A stretch of 64,000 bases of DNA from Pseudomonas sp. UBA5706 (GTDB lineage: Bacteria > Pseudomonadota > Gammaproteobacteria > Pseudomonadales > Pseudomonadaceae). Where the stretch lies: NCBI RefSeq assembly GCF_002419965.1, contig NZ_DIHC01000002.1, positions 110,568-174,567 on the forward strand, given 5' to 3'. Numbering within the stretch: the stretch's first letter is position 1; every line of letters begins with the position of its first letter. This document shows, one piece after another, positions 16,122 through 25,391 of this stretch. A program made the position numbers and the translations under genes. The notes beneath the pieces were generated by a model, which had not been told where the DNA came from, did not search any database, and was given only the letters and a program-made list of their open reading frames with translations.

Positions 16122-16514
16122 ATGAATTTCAAGACTGCGGCGTGCCTGTTCACGACGCTTTTTACCCTCAGCGGAGCTCACCTCATGGCCAGCAGCCTAC
16201 GCCTCGCAAGCCCCGCCGAACTGGCCGGCCCCTGGCAGCTTTACCCCGAAGACCAGGCGCAGAAACCCTGTGCATTGATTCTGCAGGAACAGGACGAGCG
16301 CCTGGCAGGCGATCTGGCCTGTGCCGGTCACTGGCTGGGCGGCACACCGGCGACCTGGTATCCGACGCCTGATGGCATTGCCTTGGTGGACAACCATGAC
16401 GAACTGCTGGTGCACATGGGTCGCCAGCGCGATGGGTTCTACATGGCTCATCTGCCCGATGGACGCACCCTTTTCCTGCAACGCGACGCGGTAAACGCAA
16501 CCCCACGCTCCTGA
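16122..16514 (+). CDS. aprI: periplasmic serralysin inhibitor AprI
   Basis: Small periplasmic protein that protects the cell by plugging the active site of AprA. It is 130 aa with an N-terminal signal peptide (hydrophobic segment to about residue 23, cleavage near SGAHLMA-SS). The mature N-terminus SSLRLASPAELAG is the trunk known to enter the protease cleft. Two cysteines (in KPCALIL and LACAGHW) form the conserved disulfide of this beta-barrel inhibitor family. It lies between aprA and aprD. Confidence 0.9.
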   Translation: MNFKTAACLFTTLFTLSGAHLMASSLRLASPAELAGPWQLYPEDQAQKPCALILQEQDERLAGDLACAGHWLGGTPATWYPTPDGIALVDNHDELLVHMGRQRDGFYMAHLPDGRTLFLQRDAVNATPRS

Positions 16515-16530
16515 CGCTTTTTTTTCAAGG

Positions 16531-18309
16531 ATGAAACCCATGACCCAAGGCCGGCCAAGCCCTCTGCCGCGTGCTCCTATGTGGGCGACGCTCAAGGCGT
16601 ATAAAGGCGTTCTGCTGAGCATCGGCGCCTTTACCGCGCTGATTAACGTGCTGATGCTGGTGCCCTCGGTTTACATGCTACAGGTGTACGACCGCGTACT
16701 GTCGTCGCAAAACGAAACCACGCTGGCGATGCTCACCGTGATGGTGATTGCCTTTTTTCTGTTCATCGGGCTGATGGAGGCCGTGCGCAGCTTTGTGGTG
16801 ATTCGCATCGGCAGCGACATGGAGCGGCGCCTGAATCTGCAGGTCTACCAGGCGGCTTTCGAACGCAACCTCAGGCAAGGCGAAGGCAATGCTTCCCAGG
16901 CGCTGGCCGATCTGACGCTGGTCCGGCAGTTCGCCACAGGCCCCGCGCTGTTCGCTTTTTTCGATGCACCGTGGTTCCCCATTTACCTGGCGGTGATCTT
17001 TCTGTTCAATCCCTGGTTGGGTTTGTTCGCCAGCGTTGGAGCGTTAGCGCTGATCGCCCTGGCCTGGCTGAACGAAGCGCTGACCCGCAAGCCGCTGGCT
17101 CAGGCGGGGCATTTTTCCGTGGTATCGAGCCAGTTATCCGGGAGTCACCTGAATAACGCCGAGGCTATCCAGGCGATGGGCATGCTGGTGCCTTTGCGCC
17201 AGCGCTGGTTCGCCCTGCACAGCCGGTTTCTGGAGCGGCAAAACCGCGCCAGTGATATCGGCGCGCTGATCGGCTCGCTTAGCAAATGCCTGCGTTTGTG
17301 CCTGCAATCGCTGGTGCTGGGGCTGGGTGCACTGCTGGTGATAGAGGGCCAGATGAGCGGGGGCATGATGATCGCCGGCTCCATCCTGATGGGTCGTGCG
17401 CTGGCACCCATTGATCAACTGATCGCCGTCTGGAAACAGTGGAGTTCGGCCCGGCTGGCGTGGCAGCGGCTCGACGCGCTGCTGATCGCCCACCCCGAGC
17501 GTCCAACGCCCATGCCCCTGCCCGCTCCCACCGGGCATCTCAGCGTCGAGCACATCAGCGCCGCACCGCCGGGGCGTGACACAGTTACCCTGCAGCAACT
17601 GAGTTTTGCCGTGAAGGCAGGCGAAATATTGGGCGTATTGGGGGCTTCGGGGTCAGGCAAGTCCACCCTGGCCCGGGTGCTGATTGGCATCTGGCAGCCG
17701 CTGGCCGGGGTGGTCCGGCTAGACGGCGCCGAGCTGCACCGCTGGGACCGCGACGCCCTGGGCACACACGTCGGTTACCTGCCCCAGGACATCGAACTGT
17801 TCAGCGGCAGCATCGCCGACAACATTGCCCGCTTTACCGCCGCCGACCCGCATAAAGTGGTGACCGCAGCGCGCCTGGCTGGCGTGCACGAGATGATCCT
17901 GCGTCTGCCCCACGGGTATGACACGCAACTGGGCGACGGCGGCTCGGGACTGTCCGGCGGGCAAAAACAGCGAGTGGCCCTCGCTCGCGCGTTGTATGGA
18001 GAGCCGCAGCTGGTGGTGCTCGACGAGCCCAACTCCAACCTCGACAGTAACGGCGAAACCGCGCTGGCCGCCGCCATCGCACAACTCAAGGCTCGCCGTT
18101 GCACGGTGATTCTGATCACCCATCGCTCAGCCGTGCTGAATCAGACCGACCGCCTGCTGGTGCTCAATGAAGGTCGCCTACAACTGTTCGGCCCCACAGT
18201 CGATGTCCTCAAGGCTCTGTCGGGCGCTCCGCCAGCGCCTGAACGGGCGCAGGGGGTGAGTTTCAGTCGCCAGCTTGGCGCGCAGCAAGGAGGCCAGCGC
18301 CATGAATGA
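16531..18309 (+). CDS. aprD: type I secretion ABC transporter AprD
   Basis: Inner-membrane ABC exporter that energises AprA secretion. It is 592 aa. An N-terminal transmembrane domain (about residues 20-310) is followed by an ATPase domain with Walker A GASGSGKST near residue 371, signature LSGGQKQR near residue 473 and Walker B LVVLDEPNSNLD. It has no C39-like peptidase domain, as expected for the PrtD/AprD type. Its stop overlaps the aprE start by 8 nt. Confidence 0.96.
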   Translation: MKPMTQGRPSPLPRAPMWATLKAYKGVLLSIGAFTALINVLMLVPSVYMLQVYDRVLSSQNETTLAMLTVMVIAFFLFIGLMEAVRSFVVIRIGSDMERRLNLQVYQAAFERNLRQGEGNASQALADLTLVRQFATGPALFAFFDAPWFPIYLAVIFLFNPWLGLFASVGALALIALAWLNEALTRKPLAQAGHFSVVSSQLSGSHLNNAEAIQAMGMLVPLRQRWFALHSRFLERQNRASDIGALIGSLSKCLRLCLQSLVLGLGALLVIEGQMSGGMMIAGSILMGRALAPIDQLIAVWKQWSSARLAWQRLDALLIAHPERPTPMPLPAPTGHLSVEHISAAPPGRDTVTLQQLSFAVKAGEILGVLGASGSGKSTLARVLIGIWQPLAGVVRLDGAELHRWDRDALGTHVGYLPQDIELFSGSIADNIARFTAADPHKVVTAARLAGVHEMILRLPHGYDTQLGDGGSGLSGGQKQRVALARALYGEPQLVVLDEPNSNLDSNGETALAAAIAQLKARRCTVILITHRSAVLNQTDRLLVLNEGRLQLFGPTVDVLKALSGAPPAPERAQGVSFSRQLGAQQGGQRHE

Positions 18310-19606
18310 ACAGATCGTCAAACCCGAGCGCAGTGCGCAGTTTTTCGTCAGGGTGGGTTGGTGGCTGGCGTTGCTCGGTGCCGGCAGTTTTTTCCTCTGG
18401 GCTGCACTTGCCCCGCTCGACCAAGGCATCGCGGTGCCTGGCACGGTGGTGGTTTCAGGCAAGCGCAAGGCCGTGCAGTCGGTGGACAGCGGCGTGGTCA
18501 GTCGCATCATGGTGCGCGAGGGCCAGGTGGTGCGTCAGGGCCAGCCGCTGTTCCAGCTTGACCACACACAGGTCCAGGCCGACGTGCAATCGTTGCGCGC
18601 CCAGTACGAGCTGGCACAGGCCAGCATCGCCAGGCTCCAGGCCGAACGCGATGGCAGTGTGCAGGTGCGTTTTCCCGAGTCCCTGTTGCAGGGAGCATCT
18701 CCACAGTTGCTCGGCGTGCTGGAAGGCCAGCGGCAACTGTTCAGCAGCCGTCACCAGGCATTCCAACGCTCCCAGGCAGGCATTCGGGCCACCATCGAAG
18801 GTGGCGTTGCCCAGCTTGCGGGCATGCGCCAGGCGCGCAATGACCTTCAGGCACAGGCCGAGTCATTGCGCCAACAACTGGACAACCTGCGACCGCTGGC
18901 CGAGCGCGGCTATATCGCCCGCAACCGCTTGATGGACTACGACCGGCAGCTGTCTCAGGTGCAACGTGACCTGGCGCAGAACACCGGTGACACAGGGCGC
19001 GTCGCCCAGCAAATCGAGCAATCACGGCTGAGCCTGCAGCAGGGTGTCGAGGAATATCAGAAGGAGGTACGCGGGCAATTGGCGGACGCCGAACTCAAAA
19101 GCATCACCTTGAGCCAGCAATTGGCCTCGGCGCAATTCAGTCTGACCCACAGTGAAATCGATGCGCCGGCCGACGGAATCGCCGTCAACCTTTCGGTGCA
19201 TACCGAGGGCGCGGTGGTGCACGCCGGTGAATCACTACTGGAAATCGTGCCACAGGGCGAAGGCCTTGAGATCGAAGGCCACCTGCCGGTGCACATGGTC
19301 GACAAGGTGGCCGAGCAGTTGCCGGTGGAGGTGCTCTTCACTGCGTTCAATCAGAGCCGTACGCCGCGCGTAGATGCCACGGTCAGCCTGATTTCTGCCG
19401 ACCAACTGCTCGATGAGCGTAGCGGCCAGCCTTACTACATCGTGCGCAGCAGCGTCACCGACCAAGCGTTGGCCAAGCTGCAGGGCCTGGTGATCAAACC
19501 TGGCATGCCAGCGCAGATGTTCGTGCGCACCGGCGAGCGCTCTCTTCTCAACTACCTGTTCAAGCCTTTGATGGACCGCGCAGGACTGGCACTGACCGAG
19601 GAATAG
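18302..19606 (+). CDS. aprE: type I secretion membrane fusion protein AprE
   Basis: Periplasmic adaptor linking AprD to AprF. It is 434 aa with a short cytoplasmic N-terminus, one membrane helix (about residues 18-42: WWLALLGAGSFFLWAAL) and a VPGTVVVSGKRKAVQS lipoyl-type segment. A long coiled coil rich in Gln and Arg follows (about residues 100-280), then a C-terminal beta domain of the HlyD family. The start giving MNEQIVKPERS was chosen because it follows the aprD ribosome-binding region; an extension of nine codons is possible. Confidence 0.95.
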   Translation: MNEQIVKPERSAQFFVRVGWWLALLGAGSFFLWAALAPLDQGIAVPGTVVVSGKRKAVQSVDSGVVSRIMVREGQVVRQGQPLFQLDHTQVQADVQSLRAQYELAQASIARLQAERDGSVQVRFPESLLQGASPQLLGVLEGQRQLFSSRHQAFQRSQAGIRATIEGGVAQLAGMRQARNDLQAQAESLRQQLDNLRPLAERGYIARNRLMDYDRQLSQVQRDLAQNTGDTGRVAQQIEQSRLSLQQGVEEYQKEVRGQLADAELKSITLSQQLASAQFSLTHSEIDAPADGIAVNLSVHTEGAVVHAGESLLEIVPQGEGLEIEGHLPVHMVDKVAEQLPVEVLFTAFNQSRTPRVDATVSLISADQLLDERSGQPYYIVRSSVTDQALAKLQGLVIKPGMPAQMFVRTGERSLLNYLFKPLMDRAGLALTEE

Positions 19607-19607
19607 G

Positions 19608-20966
19608 ATGTTTCGGTACATGAAAATCTGGCTAACCGCGGTGCTATGGATCAGCGCCAACATGCACGCCCAGGCAATGGGTTTATTTGACGTTTATGAG
19701 CAAGCCTTGCGTAACGATCCGGTATTCCTCGGCGCCATGAAGGAGCGCGACGCAGGACTGGAAAATCGCAATATCGGCCGTGCCGGACTCTTGCCTCGCG
19801 TCGCCTGGAACTACAACAAAGGCCGCAACGACTCCCAGGCTACGTACAAAAGCGACTCGCGGCCCAACACCCGCGAGGACCGTCACTACAACAGTTTCGG
19901 TTCGACATTAAGCCTGCAGCAGCCAATCATCGATTACGAAGCCTATGCCAATTACCGCAAGGGTGTGGCGCAGGCCCTGTTTGCCGACCAGGCCTTTCGA
20001 GCTAAAAGTCAGGAATTGCTGGTGCGGGTGTTGTCCGCTTACAGCCAGGCGCTGTTCAGCCGCGACCAGATCGAGATTGCCGAGGCCAAGAAAAAAGCAT
20101 TCGAGCGGCAGTTCGAGCAAAACCGGCAGATGTTCGATCAGGGTGAAGGCACCAACACCGACATCCTGGAAGCAGAGTCACGTTATGAACTGGCCGGCGC
20201 CGAGGAAATCGAAGCGCAGAATGAACAGGACGCTGCGCTGCGGGAACTGGGCGCCTTGATCGGCACGCCCGAAGTGCGTATCGAAGACCTGGCGCCCCTG
20301 CGCACACCCTTCAATTTTCTGGCCCTGACGCCAGCCACTTACGAGGCGTGGAATGCCATCGCCTTGAGCGAAAACGCCGACCTCGCCTCGCAGCGCCAAC
20401 TGCTGGAAGTCGCGCACCAAGAGGTGAAACGCAACGTGGCCGGGCATCTGCCCAAGCTCAACGCCTACGCCACTGTACGCAGCATGGAATCCGACAGCGG
20501 CAATACCTACAACCAGCGTTACGACACCAATACCATCGGCCTGGAAATCAGTCTGCCGCTGTACGCAGGCGGTAGCGTCAGCGCTTCCAGTCGCCAGGCC
20601 AGTCGTAGCCTGGAACAAGCAGAATATGACCTCGAGGGGAAAACCCGTGAGACCCTGATCCAGTTGCGTCGCCAGTTCAACGCCTGCGCCACGGGGGTGC
20701 AGAAAATCCGCGCTTATGACAAGGCGTTGGCCTCGGCGGAGGCATTAGTGGTGTCCACTCAATACAGCATCAAGGGTGGCGAGCGGGTCAACCTGGACGA
20801 ACTGAATGCGCAACAACAGCTTTACAGCACTCGTCAGGACCTGGCCAAGACTCGATATGAGTACTTGATGGCCTGGATCAAGTTGCATTATTACGCAGGC
20901 ACCCTGACCGGCGAGCAATTGGCGCGGGTCGATGAAGCCTTTGGTACGGGAAACTCGTATCGCTGA
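19608..20966 (+). CDS. aprF: type I secretion outer-membrane channel AprF (TolC family)
   Basis: Outer-membrane trimeric duct of the AprDEF exporter. It is 452 aa with an N-terminal signal peptide (cleavage near residue 24, after the Ala of HAQA). Two internally repeated outer-membrane efflux domains begin with LFDVYEQALRNDPVFLGA and AWNAIALSENADLASQ, each with long helical stretches. A GAGGA ribosome-binding site precedes the ATG, which follows the aprE stop by one base. No lipase or autotransporter gene follows, although such genes often extend this locus in related strains. Confidence 0.94.
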   Translation: MFRYMKIWLTAVLWISANMHAQAMGLFDVYEQALRNDPVFLGAMKERDAGLENRNIGRAGLLPRVAWNYNKGRNDSQATYKSDSRPNTREDRHYNSFGSTLSLQQPIIDYEAYANYRKGVAQALFADQAFRAKSQELLVRVLSAYSQALFSRDQIEIAEAKKKAFERQFEQNRQMFDQGEGTNTDILEAESRYELAGAEEIEAQNEQDAALRELGALIGTPEVRIEDLAPLRTPFNFLALTPATYEAWNAIALSENADLASQRQLLEVAHQEVKRNVAGHLPKLNAYATVRSMESDSGNTYNQRYDTNTIGLEISLPLYAGGSVSASSRQASRSLEQAEYDLEGKTRETLIQLRRQFNACATGVQKIRAYDKALASAEALVVSTQYSIKGGERVNLDELNAQQQLYSTRQDLAKTRYEYLMAWIKLHYYAGTLTGEQLARVDEAFGTGNSYR

Positions 20967-21000
20967 AACCAAGCAGTCGCCTCAGCAACCCTACGAGAAT

Positions 21001-21034
21001 GCCCAGTGCGCGAATGCGTTGCTGGGCTCTTTGC
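21001..21034 (+). terminator. probable terminator of the apr operon
   Basis: GCCCAG and CTGGGC flank an imperfect inner stem (GCGC-gaat-GCG), followed by TCTTT. The T-run is short, so this is a weak prediction, but the site is 35 bp after the aprF stop. Confidence 0.45.
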
Positions 21035-21135
21035 CTGTGAAGGTGATGTTCAGCAGTTCGCAGGGCTAATGGATGGAAGGCGCCAAGGATGTCGTCATCA
21101 CTCACCTAGCAGCTGTCCCGGTATTTACGACAGAC

Positions 21136-21179
21136 GAAAAAATGCCCGGACTCAAAGACACTGTCTTCAATCCAGGCAT
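21136..21179 (-). terminator. terminator of the Asn-Pro-Lys-Pro tRNA operon
   Basis: On the minus strand TGCCTGGA...TCCGGGCA forms an 8-bp stem with an inner AAGACA/TGTCTT stem, followed by T6. It lies just downstream of the last tRNA gene. Confidence 0.8.
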
Positions 21180-21187
21180 ATTCAAAA

Positions 21188-21264
21188 TGGTCGGGGTAAG
21201 GGGATTCGAACTCCTGACATCCTGCTCCCAAAGCAGGCGCGCTACCGGACTGCGCTATACCCCG
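21188..21264 (-). tRNA. tRNA-Pro (TGG), copy 2 of the operon
   Basis: 77-nt tRNA with acceptor stem CGGGGTA/TACCCCG, anticodon loop TTTGGGA (anticodon TGG), T-arm around GGAGTTCGAATCCCC, and encoded CCA. It is identical base for base to the copy at 21443-21519. Confidence 0.95.
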
Positions 21265-21361
21265 TTTAAATTCAAGACACCTCAACAAGCTGCCTGCGAT
21301 GTGATGCGAATGGCATCAGATCTTTAAGATTCGGCTCCAAGGTTACCCTTGAAGCCAAAAA

Positions 21362-21437
21362 TGGTGGGTCGTGTGGGATTCGAACCTACGACCAATTGGT
21401 TAAAAGCCAACTGCTCTACCAACTGAGCTAACGACCC
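21362..21437 (-). tRNA. tRNA-Lys (TTT)
   Basis: 76-nt tRNA with acceptor GGGTCGT/ACGACCC, anticodon loop CTTTTAA (anticodon TTT), T-arm with GTAGGTTCGAATCC, and encoded CCA. It lies between the two tRNA-Pro copies. Confidence 0.95.
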
Positions 21438-21442
21438 AAAAA

Positions 21443-21519
21443 TGGTCGGGGTAAGGGGATTCGAACTCCTGACATCCTGCTCCCAAAGCAGGCGCGCTAC
21501 CGGACTGCGCTATACCCCG
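21443..21519 (-). tRNA. tRNA-Pro (TGG), copy 1 of the operon
   Basis: Identical in all 77 nt to the tRNA-Pro at 21188-21264. It is separated from tRNA-Lys by only 5 nt, so the RNAs must be released by processing of a common precursor. Confidence 0.95.
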
Positions 21520-21539
21520 ACGGTATTACCTTCTGAAAT

Positions 21540-21615
21540 TGGCTCCGTGACCAGGACTCGAACCTGGGACCCAATGATTAACAGTCATTTGCTCTACCGA
21601 CTGAGCTATCACGGA
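21540..21615 (-). tRNA. tRNA-Asn (GTT)
   Basis: 76-nt tRNA with acceptor TCCGTGA/TCACGGA, anticodon loop CTGTTAA (anticodon GTT), T-arm with CCAGGTTCGAGTCCTGG, and encoded CCA. It is the first gene of the tRNA operon. Confidence 0.95.
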
Positions 21616-21686
21616 ACTGAATAACTTCACAATTTCAGCCTCTTCGACCTGTCTGCATCGCTGCGTTCACGTCTCTGAGGCGCGCT

Positions 21687-21714
21687 ATTCTACATTCCCA
21701 GAAATAGCTGTCAA
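21687..21714 (-). promoter_or_regulatory. sigma-70 promoter of the tRNA operon
   Basis: On the minus strand a perfect -35 TTGACA is separated by 16 bp from TAGAAT (-10). A GC-rich GCGCGCC stretch follows the -10, resembling the discriminator of stable-RNA promoters. Confidence 0.85.
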
Positions 21715-21811
21715 CCCTCCAAATTGCTTTTAAGACAATGATTTGCGACTTTTTTTCGAGATCGCCTGCAAGCCTCGAAAATCCGGCGCCTGGCAGCAAT
21801 CACCCGCTCAG

Positions 21812-21842
21812 AAAAAAAGGGCGCCCACCGGGGGCGCCCTCT
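21812..21842 (-). terminator. terminator of clpB
   Basis: On the minus strand AGGGCGCCC, a 5-nt loop and GGGCGCCCT are followed by T7, 30 bp after the clpB stop. Confidence 0.9.
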
Positions 21843-21873
21843 CATTCTTCTATATAGATAGACAGACGATGCA

Positions 21874-24438
21874 TCAGGCGAAAGCGATTTCGTCGTTCAC
21901 CACAGTGCCCCTGATACTGGTGCCTGGCATGAAGCCGCCGGACAGAATCATCTGCGCCAGCGGGTTCTCGATCCAGCGCTGAATCGCACGCTTGAGTGGA
22001 CGCGCACCATATACCGGGTCGTAGCCCACCGCGATCAACTTCTCCAGGGCTTCAGGGCTCAGTTCCAGACTCAGCTCTCGCTCGGCCAGACGCTGGCGCA
22101 GCCGTCCCAGTTGAATCTCCGCGATGCCAGCAATCTGGTCATGGCCCAGCGGTTCGAAGATCACCACTTCGTCGACCCGGTTGATGAACTCCGGACGGAA
22201 GTGCGTTCCTACCGCGTCCATCACCGCAGCACGCTGCGCTTCGCGATCACCGACCAACTCCTGAATACGGGCCGAACCCAAGTTGGAGGTCATGACGATC
22301 ACCGTGTTGCGGAAATCGACGGTACGACCATGACTGTCGGTCAGTCGGCCATCTTCGAGCACCTGCAGCAGAATGTTAAAAACGTCCGGATGCGCCTTTT
22401 CCACCTCGTCCAGCAGGATCACCGAGTAAGGCTTGCGCCGCACGGCTTCGGTCAGGTAGCCGCCCTCCTCGTAACCGACATATCCTGGTGGTGCACCGAT
22501 CAGACGAGCCACGGAATGTTTCTCCATGAACTCGGACATGTCGATGCGCACCATGGCCTCTTCGGTGTCGAACAGGAACTCGGCCAGCGCCTTGCACAGC
22601 TCGGTCTTACCCACGCCGGTCGGGCCGAGAAACATGAACGAACCGCTTGGCCGATTCGGGTCGGACAACCCGGCTCGCGAGCGGCGCACCGCGTTGGCCA
22701 CGGCCACTACTGCCTCGTTCTGCCCGATCACACGTTGATGCAGCAGGCTTTCCATCTTCAGCAGCTTGTCGCGCTCGCCTTCGAGCATCTTGGACACCGG
22801 AATCCCGGTCCACTTCGACACCACCTCGGCGATTTCTTCCTCGGTCACCTTGTTGCGCAGCAGCTGGTTTTCCGGTTTGCCGTGCTGATCGACCATCTGC
22901 AGGCTGCGCTCCAGGTCGGGAATGACCCCATACTGCAGTTCGGCCATGCGATTAAGGTCGCCGCGACGACGAGCGGCCTCCAGTTCCTGACGCGACTGCT
23001 CGATCTTCTGCTGAATCTGCGCGGAACCGGTTACTTCAGCTTTCTCCGACGTCCAGACTTCTTCCAGATCGGCGTATTCGCGTTCCAGCCGCTGGATTTC
23101 CTCCTGAAGTTTGTCCAGGCGCTTGATCGCGGCCTCGTCGTCTTCTTTCTTCAATGCCTGGGATTCGACCTTCAACTGAATCAGACGGCGCTCCAGGCGA
23201 TCAAGCACTTCCGGCTTGGAGTCGATTTCCATGCGGATACGGCTGGCCGCTTCGTCGATCAGGTCAATGGCCTTGTCCGGCAGTTGACGGTCGGTGATGT
23301 AACGATGGCTGAGCTTGGCTGCGGCAATGATTGCGCCGTCAGTGATCGCCACCTTGTGGTGAACCTCATATCGCTCCTTGAGGCCACGCAAGATCGCAAT
23401 GGTGTCTTCTTCACTCGGCTCGTCCACCAGCACTTTCTGGAAGCGCCGTTCGAGGGCCGCATCCTTTTCTATATATTGGCGGTACTCGTTGAGTGTCGTG
23501 GCACCGACGCAGTGCAATTCGCCTCGGGCCAGCGCAGGCTTGAGCATGTTGCCTGCATCCATCGAGCCTTCTGCCTTGCCCGCCCCGACCATGGTGTGCA
23601 GTTCGTCGATGAATAGGATTACCTGGCCTTCCTGCTTGGAAAGCTCATTGAGCACGGCTTTCAGGCGCTCCTCGAACTCACCACGGAACTTGGCGCCCGC
23701 GATCAGCGAACCCATGTCCAGCGACAGCAGCCGCTTGCCGCGCAGACCATCCGGCACTTCGCCATTGATGATGCGTTGTGCCAAACCTTCGGCGATCGCG
23801 GTTTTACCCACGCCAGGCTCGCCGATCAGCACCGGGTTGTTCTTGGTACGGCGCTGCAGCACCTGGATGGTCCGGCGAATTTCGTCGTCACGGCCAATCA
23901 CCGGATCAAGCTTGCCCTCTTCGGCGCGCTTGGTCAGGTCGACGGTGTACTTGTCCAGCGCCTGGCGCGATTCTTCAGCGTTCGGGTCGTTGACCGCATC
24001 GCCGCCGCGCAGGTTGCTGATGGCGTTTTCCAGCGCCTTCTTGCTGACGCCCTGGCCGAGCAGCAGCTTGCCCAGCTTGCTGTTCTCATCCATCGCCGCG
24101 AGCAATACCAGCTCGCTGGAGATGAACTGGTCGCCCTTCTGTTGGGCCAGGCGATCGGCCTGGTTGAGCAGGCGCGCCAGATCCTGCGACATATTCACGT
24201 CGCCGGTGGGGTTTTGAATCTTGGGCAGTTGGTCAAGCTCCTTGCTCAACGCCTTGCGCAGGCTGTTGATGTCGAAGCCGACTTGCAGCAGCAGGGGTTT
24301 GATCGAACCGCCCTGTTGCTCGAGCAGCGCCTGCATCAGGTGCGCTGGCTCGATGGCGGGATGGTCCATACCCACGGCTAAAGATTGGGAGTCAGATAAA
24401 GCGAGCTGTAACTTGCTGGTTAAACGGTCAATACGCAT
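21874..24438 (-). CDS. clpB: protein disaggregase ClpB
   Basis: Hexameric AAA+ chaperone that, with DnaK, extracts and refolds aggregated proteins after heat stress. It is 854 aa, the normal length. The N-domain starts MRIDRLTSKLQLALSDSQ. The first AAA module has Walker A GEPGVGKT near residue 205 and Walker B ILFIDELH. A long coiled-coil middle domain lies near residues 400-530. The second AAA module has GPTGVGKT near residue 605 and VILLDEVEKAH. A sigma-32-type promoter lies upstream. Confidence 0.98.
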   Translation of the reverse strand: MRIDRLTSKLQLALSDSQSLAVGMDHPAIEPAHLMQALLEQQGGSIKPLLLQVGFDINSLRKALSKELDQLPKIQNPTGDVNMSQDLARLLNQADRLAQQKGDQFISSELVLLAAMDENSKLGKLLLGQGVSKKALENAISNLRGGDAVNDPNAEESRQALDKYTVDLTKRAEEGKLDPVIGRDDEIRRTIQVLQRRTKNNPVLIGEPGVGKTAIAEGLAQRIINGEVPDGLRGKRLLSLDMGSLIAGAKFRGEFEERLKAVLNELSKQEGQVILFIDELHTMVGAGKAEGSMDAGNMLKPALARGELHCVGATTLNEYRQYIEKDAALERRFQKVLVDEPSEEDTIAILRGLKERYEVHHKVAITDGAIIAAAKLSHRYITDRQLPDKAIDLIDEAASRIRMEIDSKPEVLDRLERRLIQLKVESQALKKEDDEAAIKRLDKLQEEIQRLEREYADLEEVWTSEKAEVTGSAQIQQKIEQSRQELEAARRRGDLNRMAELQYGVIPDLERSLQMVDQHGKPENQLLRNKVTEEEIAEVVSKWTGIPVSKMLEGERDKLLKMESLLHQRVIGQNEAVVAVANAVRRSRAGLSDPNRPSGSFMFLGPTGVGKTELCKALAEFLFDTEEAMVRIDMSEFMEKHSVARLIGAPPGYVGYEEGGYLTEAVRRKPYSVILLDEVEKAHPDVFNILLQVLEDGRLTDSHGRTVDFRNTVIVMTSNLGSARIQELVGDREAQRAAVMDAVGTHFRPEFINRVDEVVIFEPLGHDQIAGIAEIQLGRLRQRLAERELSLELSPEALEKLIAVGYDPVYGARPLKRAIQRWIENPLAQMILSGGFMPGTSIRGTVVNDEIAFA

Positions 24439-24511
24439 TGGTCACCTTCCTAATGGGCAGGCCGGAGCAATGAACACACCTTAATAACGAAAACCTGCCA
24501 GATAGCCCTTT

Positions 24512-24539
24512 AGATGTGGCCGATTGCACAGGATTCAAG
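24512..24539 (-). promoter_or_regulatory. heat-shock (sigma-32) promoter of clpB
   Basis: The minus strand carries CTTGAAT, 13 bp, then CCACATCT. The RpoH consensus is CTTGAAA-N11-16-CCCCATNT, so the match is nearly complete, and the element lies about 75 bp upstream of the clpB ATG. Confidence 0.8.
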
Positions 24540-24650
24540 CGCTGGGTGGCTGACCCAGATCAACATTAGCTTGCTGCAGCAGGTTTTGATGGCGGCGACG
24601 GACCTGAAATCGTTACCACCGACCACCCGTGCCGCTACGGCTTGCCCGGC

Positions 24651-25391
24651 TTAGACGTCGGCGATCCACACCAAAGACGCAAACCGTCCAGTCCGCGCAC
24701 CCCGGCGATAGGAGAAGAAGCGCTCGTCGTCATAAGTCGACAACCCGCCGCCGTATACCGCCCTGACGCCATGAGCCGCCAGGCGCAAGCGCGCCAGCTG
24801 GTAGATATCAGCCATGAACTTGCCTGGATTGGCGCTCGGCACAAACGCCTCGGCAGCCTCCGGATGGGTCGCTATAAAAGCTTCCCGCACCTCTGGCCCG
24901 ACTTCGAATGCTTGCGGGCCAATAGCAGGCCCGAGCCAGACGAGAATCTCGGAAGGCGCGGCGGTGAAGCTGTCCACCGTGGCTTCCAGCACGCCCGCCG
25001 CCAAACCACGCCAACCGGCATGAGCCGCCGCGACCTGATCGCCCTGGCGGTTGCAGAACAGCGCGGGGAGGCAGTCAGCGGTCATGATGGTACACGCCAC
25101 GCCCGGTTTCCTGCTCCAGCTGGCGTCGGCCTGCATCACCTGGGCAGGTAACGCCTCAACTACATTAGTGCCATGCACTTGCTTCAACCACGCAGGCTGG
25201 ACATGCAGGTCAGAGGTGAGTTTCCAGCGGTTCTGCGCGACCGCTGCCGGGTCATCATCGACGTGATCGCCCAGATTGAAGGTGTCGAAAGGGGCAGCGC
25301 TCACGCCACCCGCACGCGTGGTGACGCAGGCCTTGATACCCACCGGCGCGGGCCAGTCGGGGATCAGCCAGTGCGCCACAGGCTCGCTCAT
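24651..25391 (-). CDS. pgeF: peptidoglycan editing factor PgeF (YfiH, multicopper-oxidase-like)
   Basis: Member of the DUF152/YfiH family, reported in E. coli to remove mis-incorporated residues from peptidoglycan precursors and often labelled polyphenol oxidase or laccase. It is 246 aa. Conserved segments are LKQVHGTNV, TADCLPALF, AAHAGWRGLA and the late GPAIGPQAFEVG and YDDERFFSYRR, carrying the His/Cys metal ligands. It overlaps the rluD stop by 4 nt, so the two are co-transcribed. Confidence 0.93.
   Translation of the reverse strand: MSEPVAHWLIPDWPAPVGIKACVTTRAGGVSAAPFDTFNLGDHVDDDPAAVAQNRWKLTSDLHVQPAWLKQVHGTNVVEALPAQVMQADASWSRKPGVACTIMTADCLPALFCNRQGDQVAAAHAGWRGLAAGVLEATVDSFTAAPSEILVWLGPAIGPQAFEVGPEVREAFIATHPEAAEAFVPSANPGKFMADIYQLARLRLAAHGVRAVYGGGLSTYDDERFFSYRRGARTGRFASLVWIADV

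Noticed and set aside
21442..21624. Frame with GVRGFELLTSCSQSRRATGLRYTP
   Set aside because: It is a translation across tRNA-Pro and tRNA-Asn; the same peptide recurs at the other tRNA-Pro copy.
22111..23616. Long plus-strand frame (501 codons) antisense to clpB
   Set aside because: It is a shadow of the highly conserved ClpB frame, has His/Gln/Leu-heavy composition and no ribosome-binding site.
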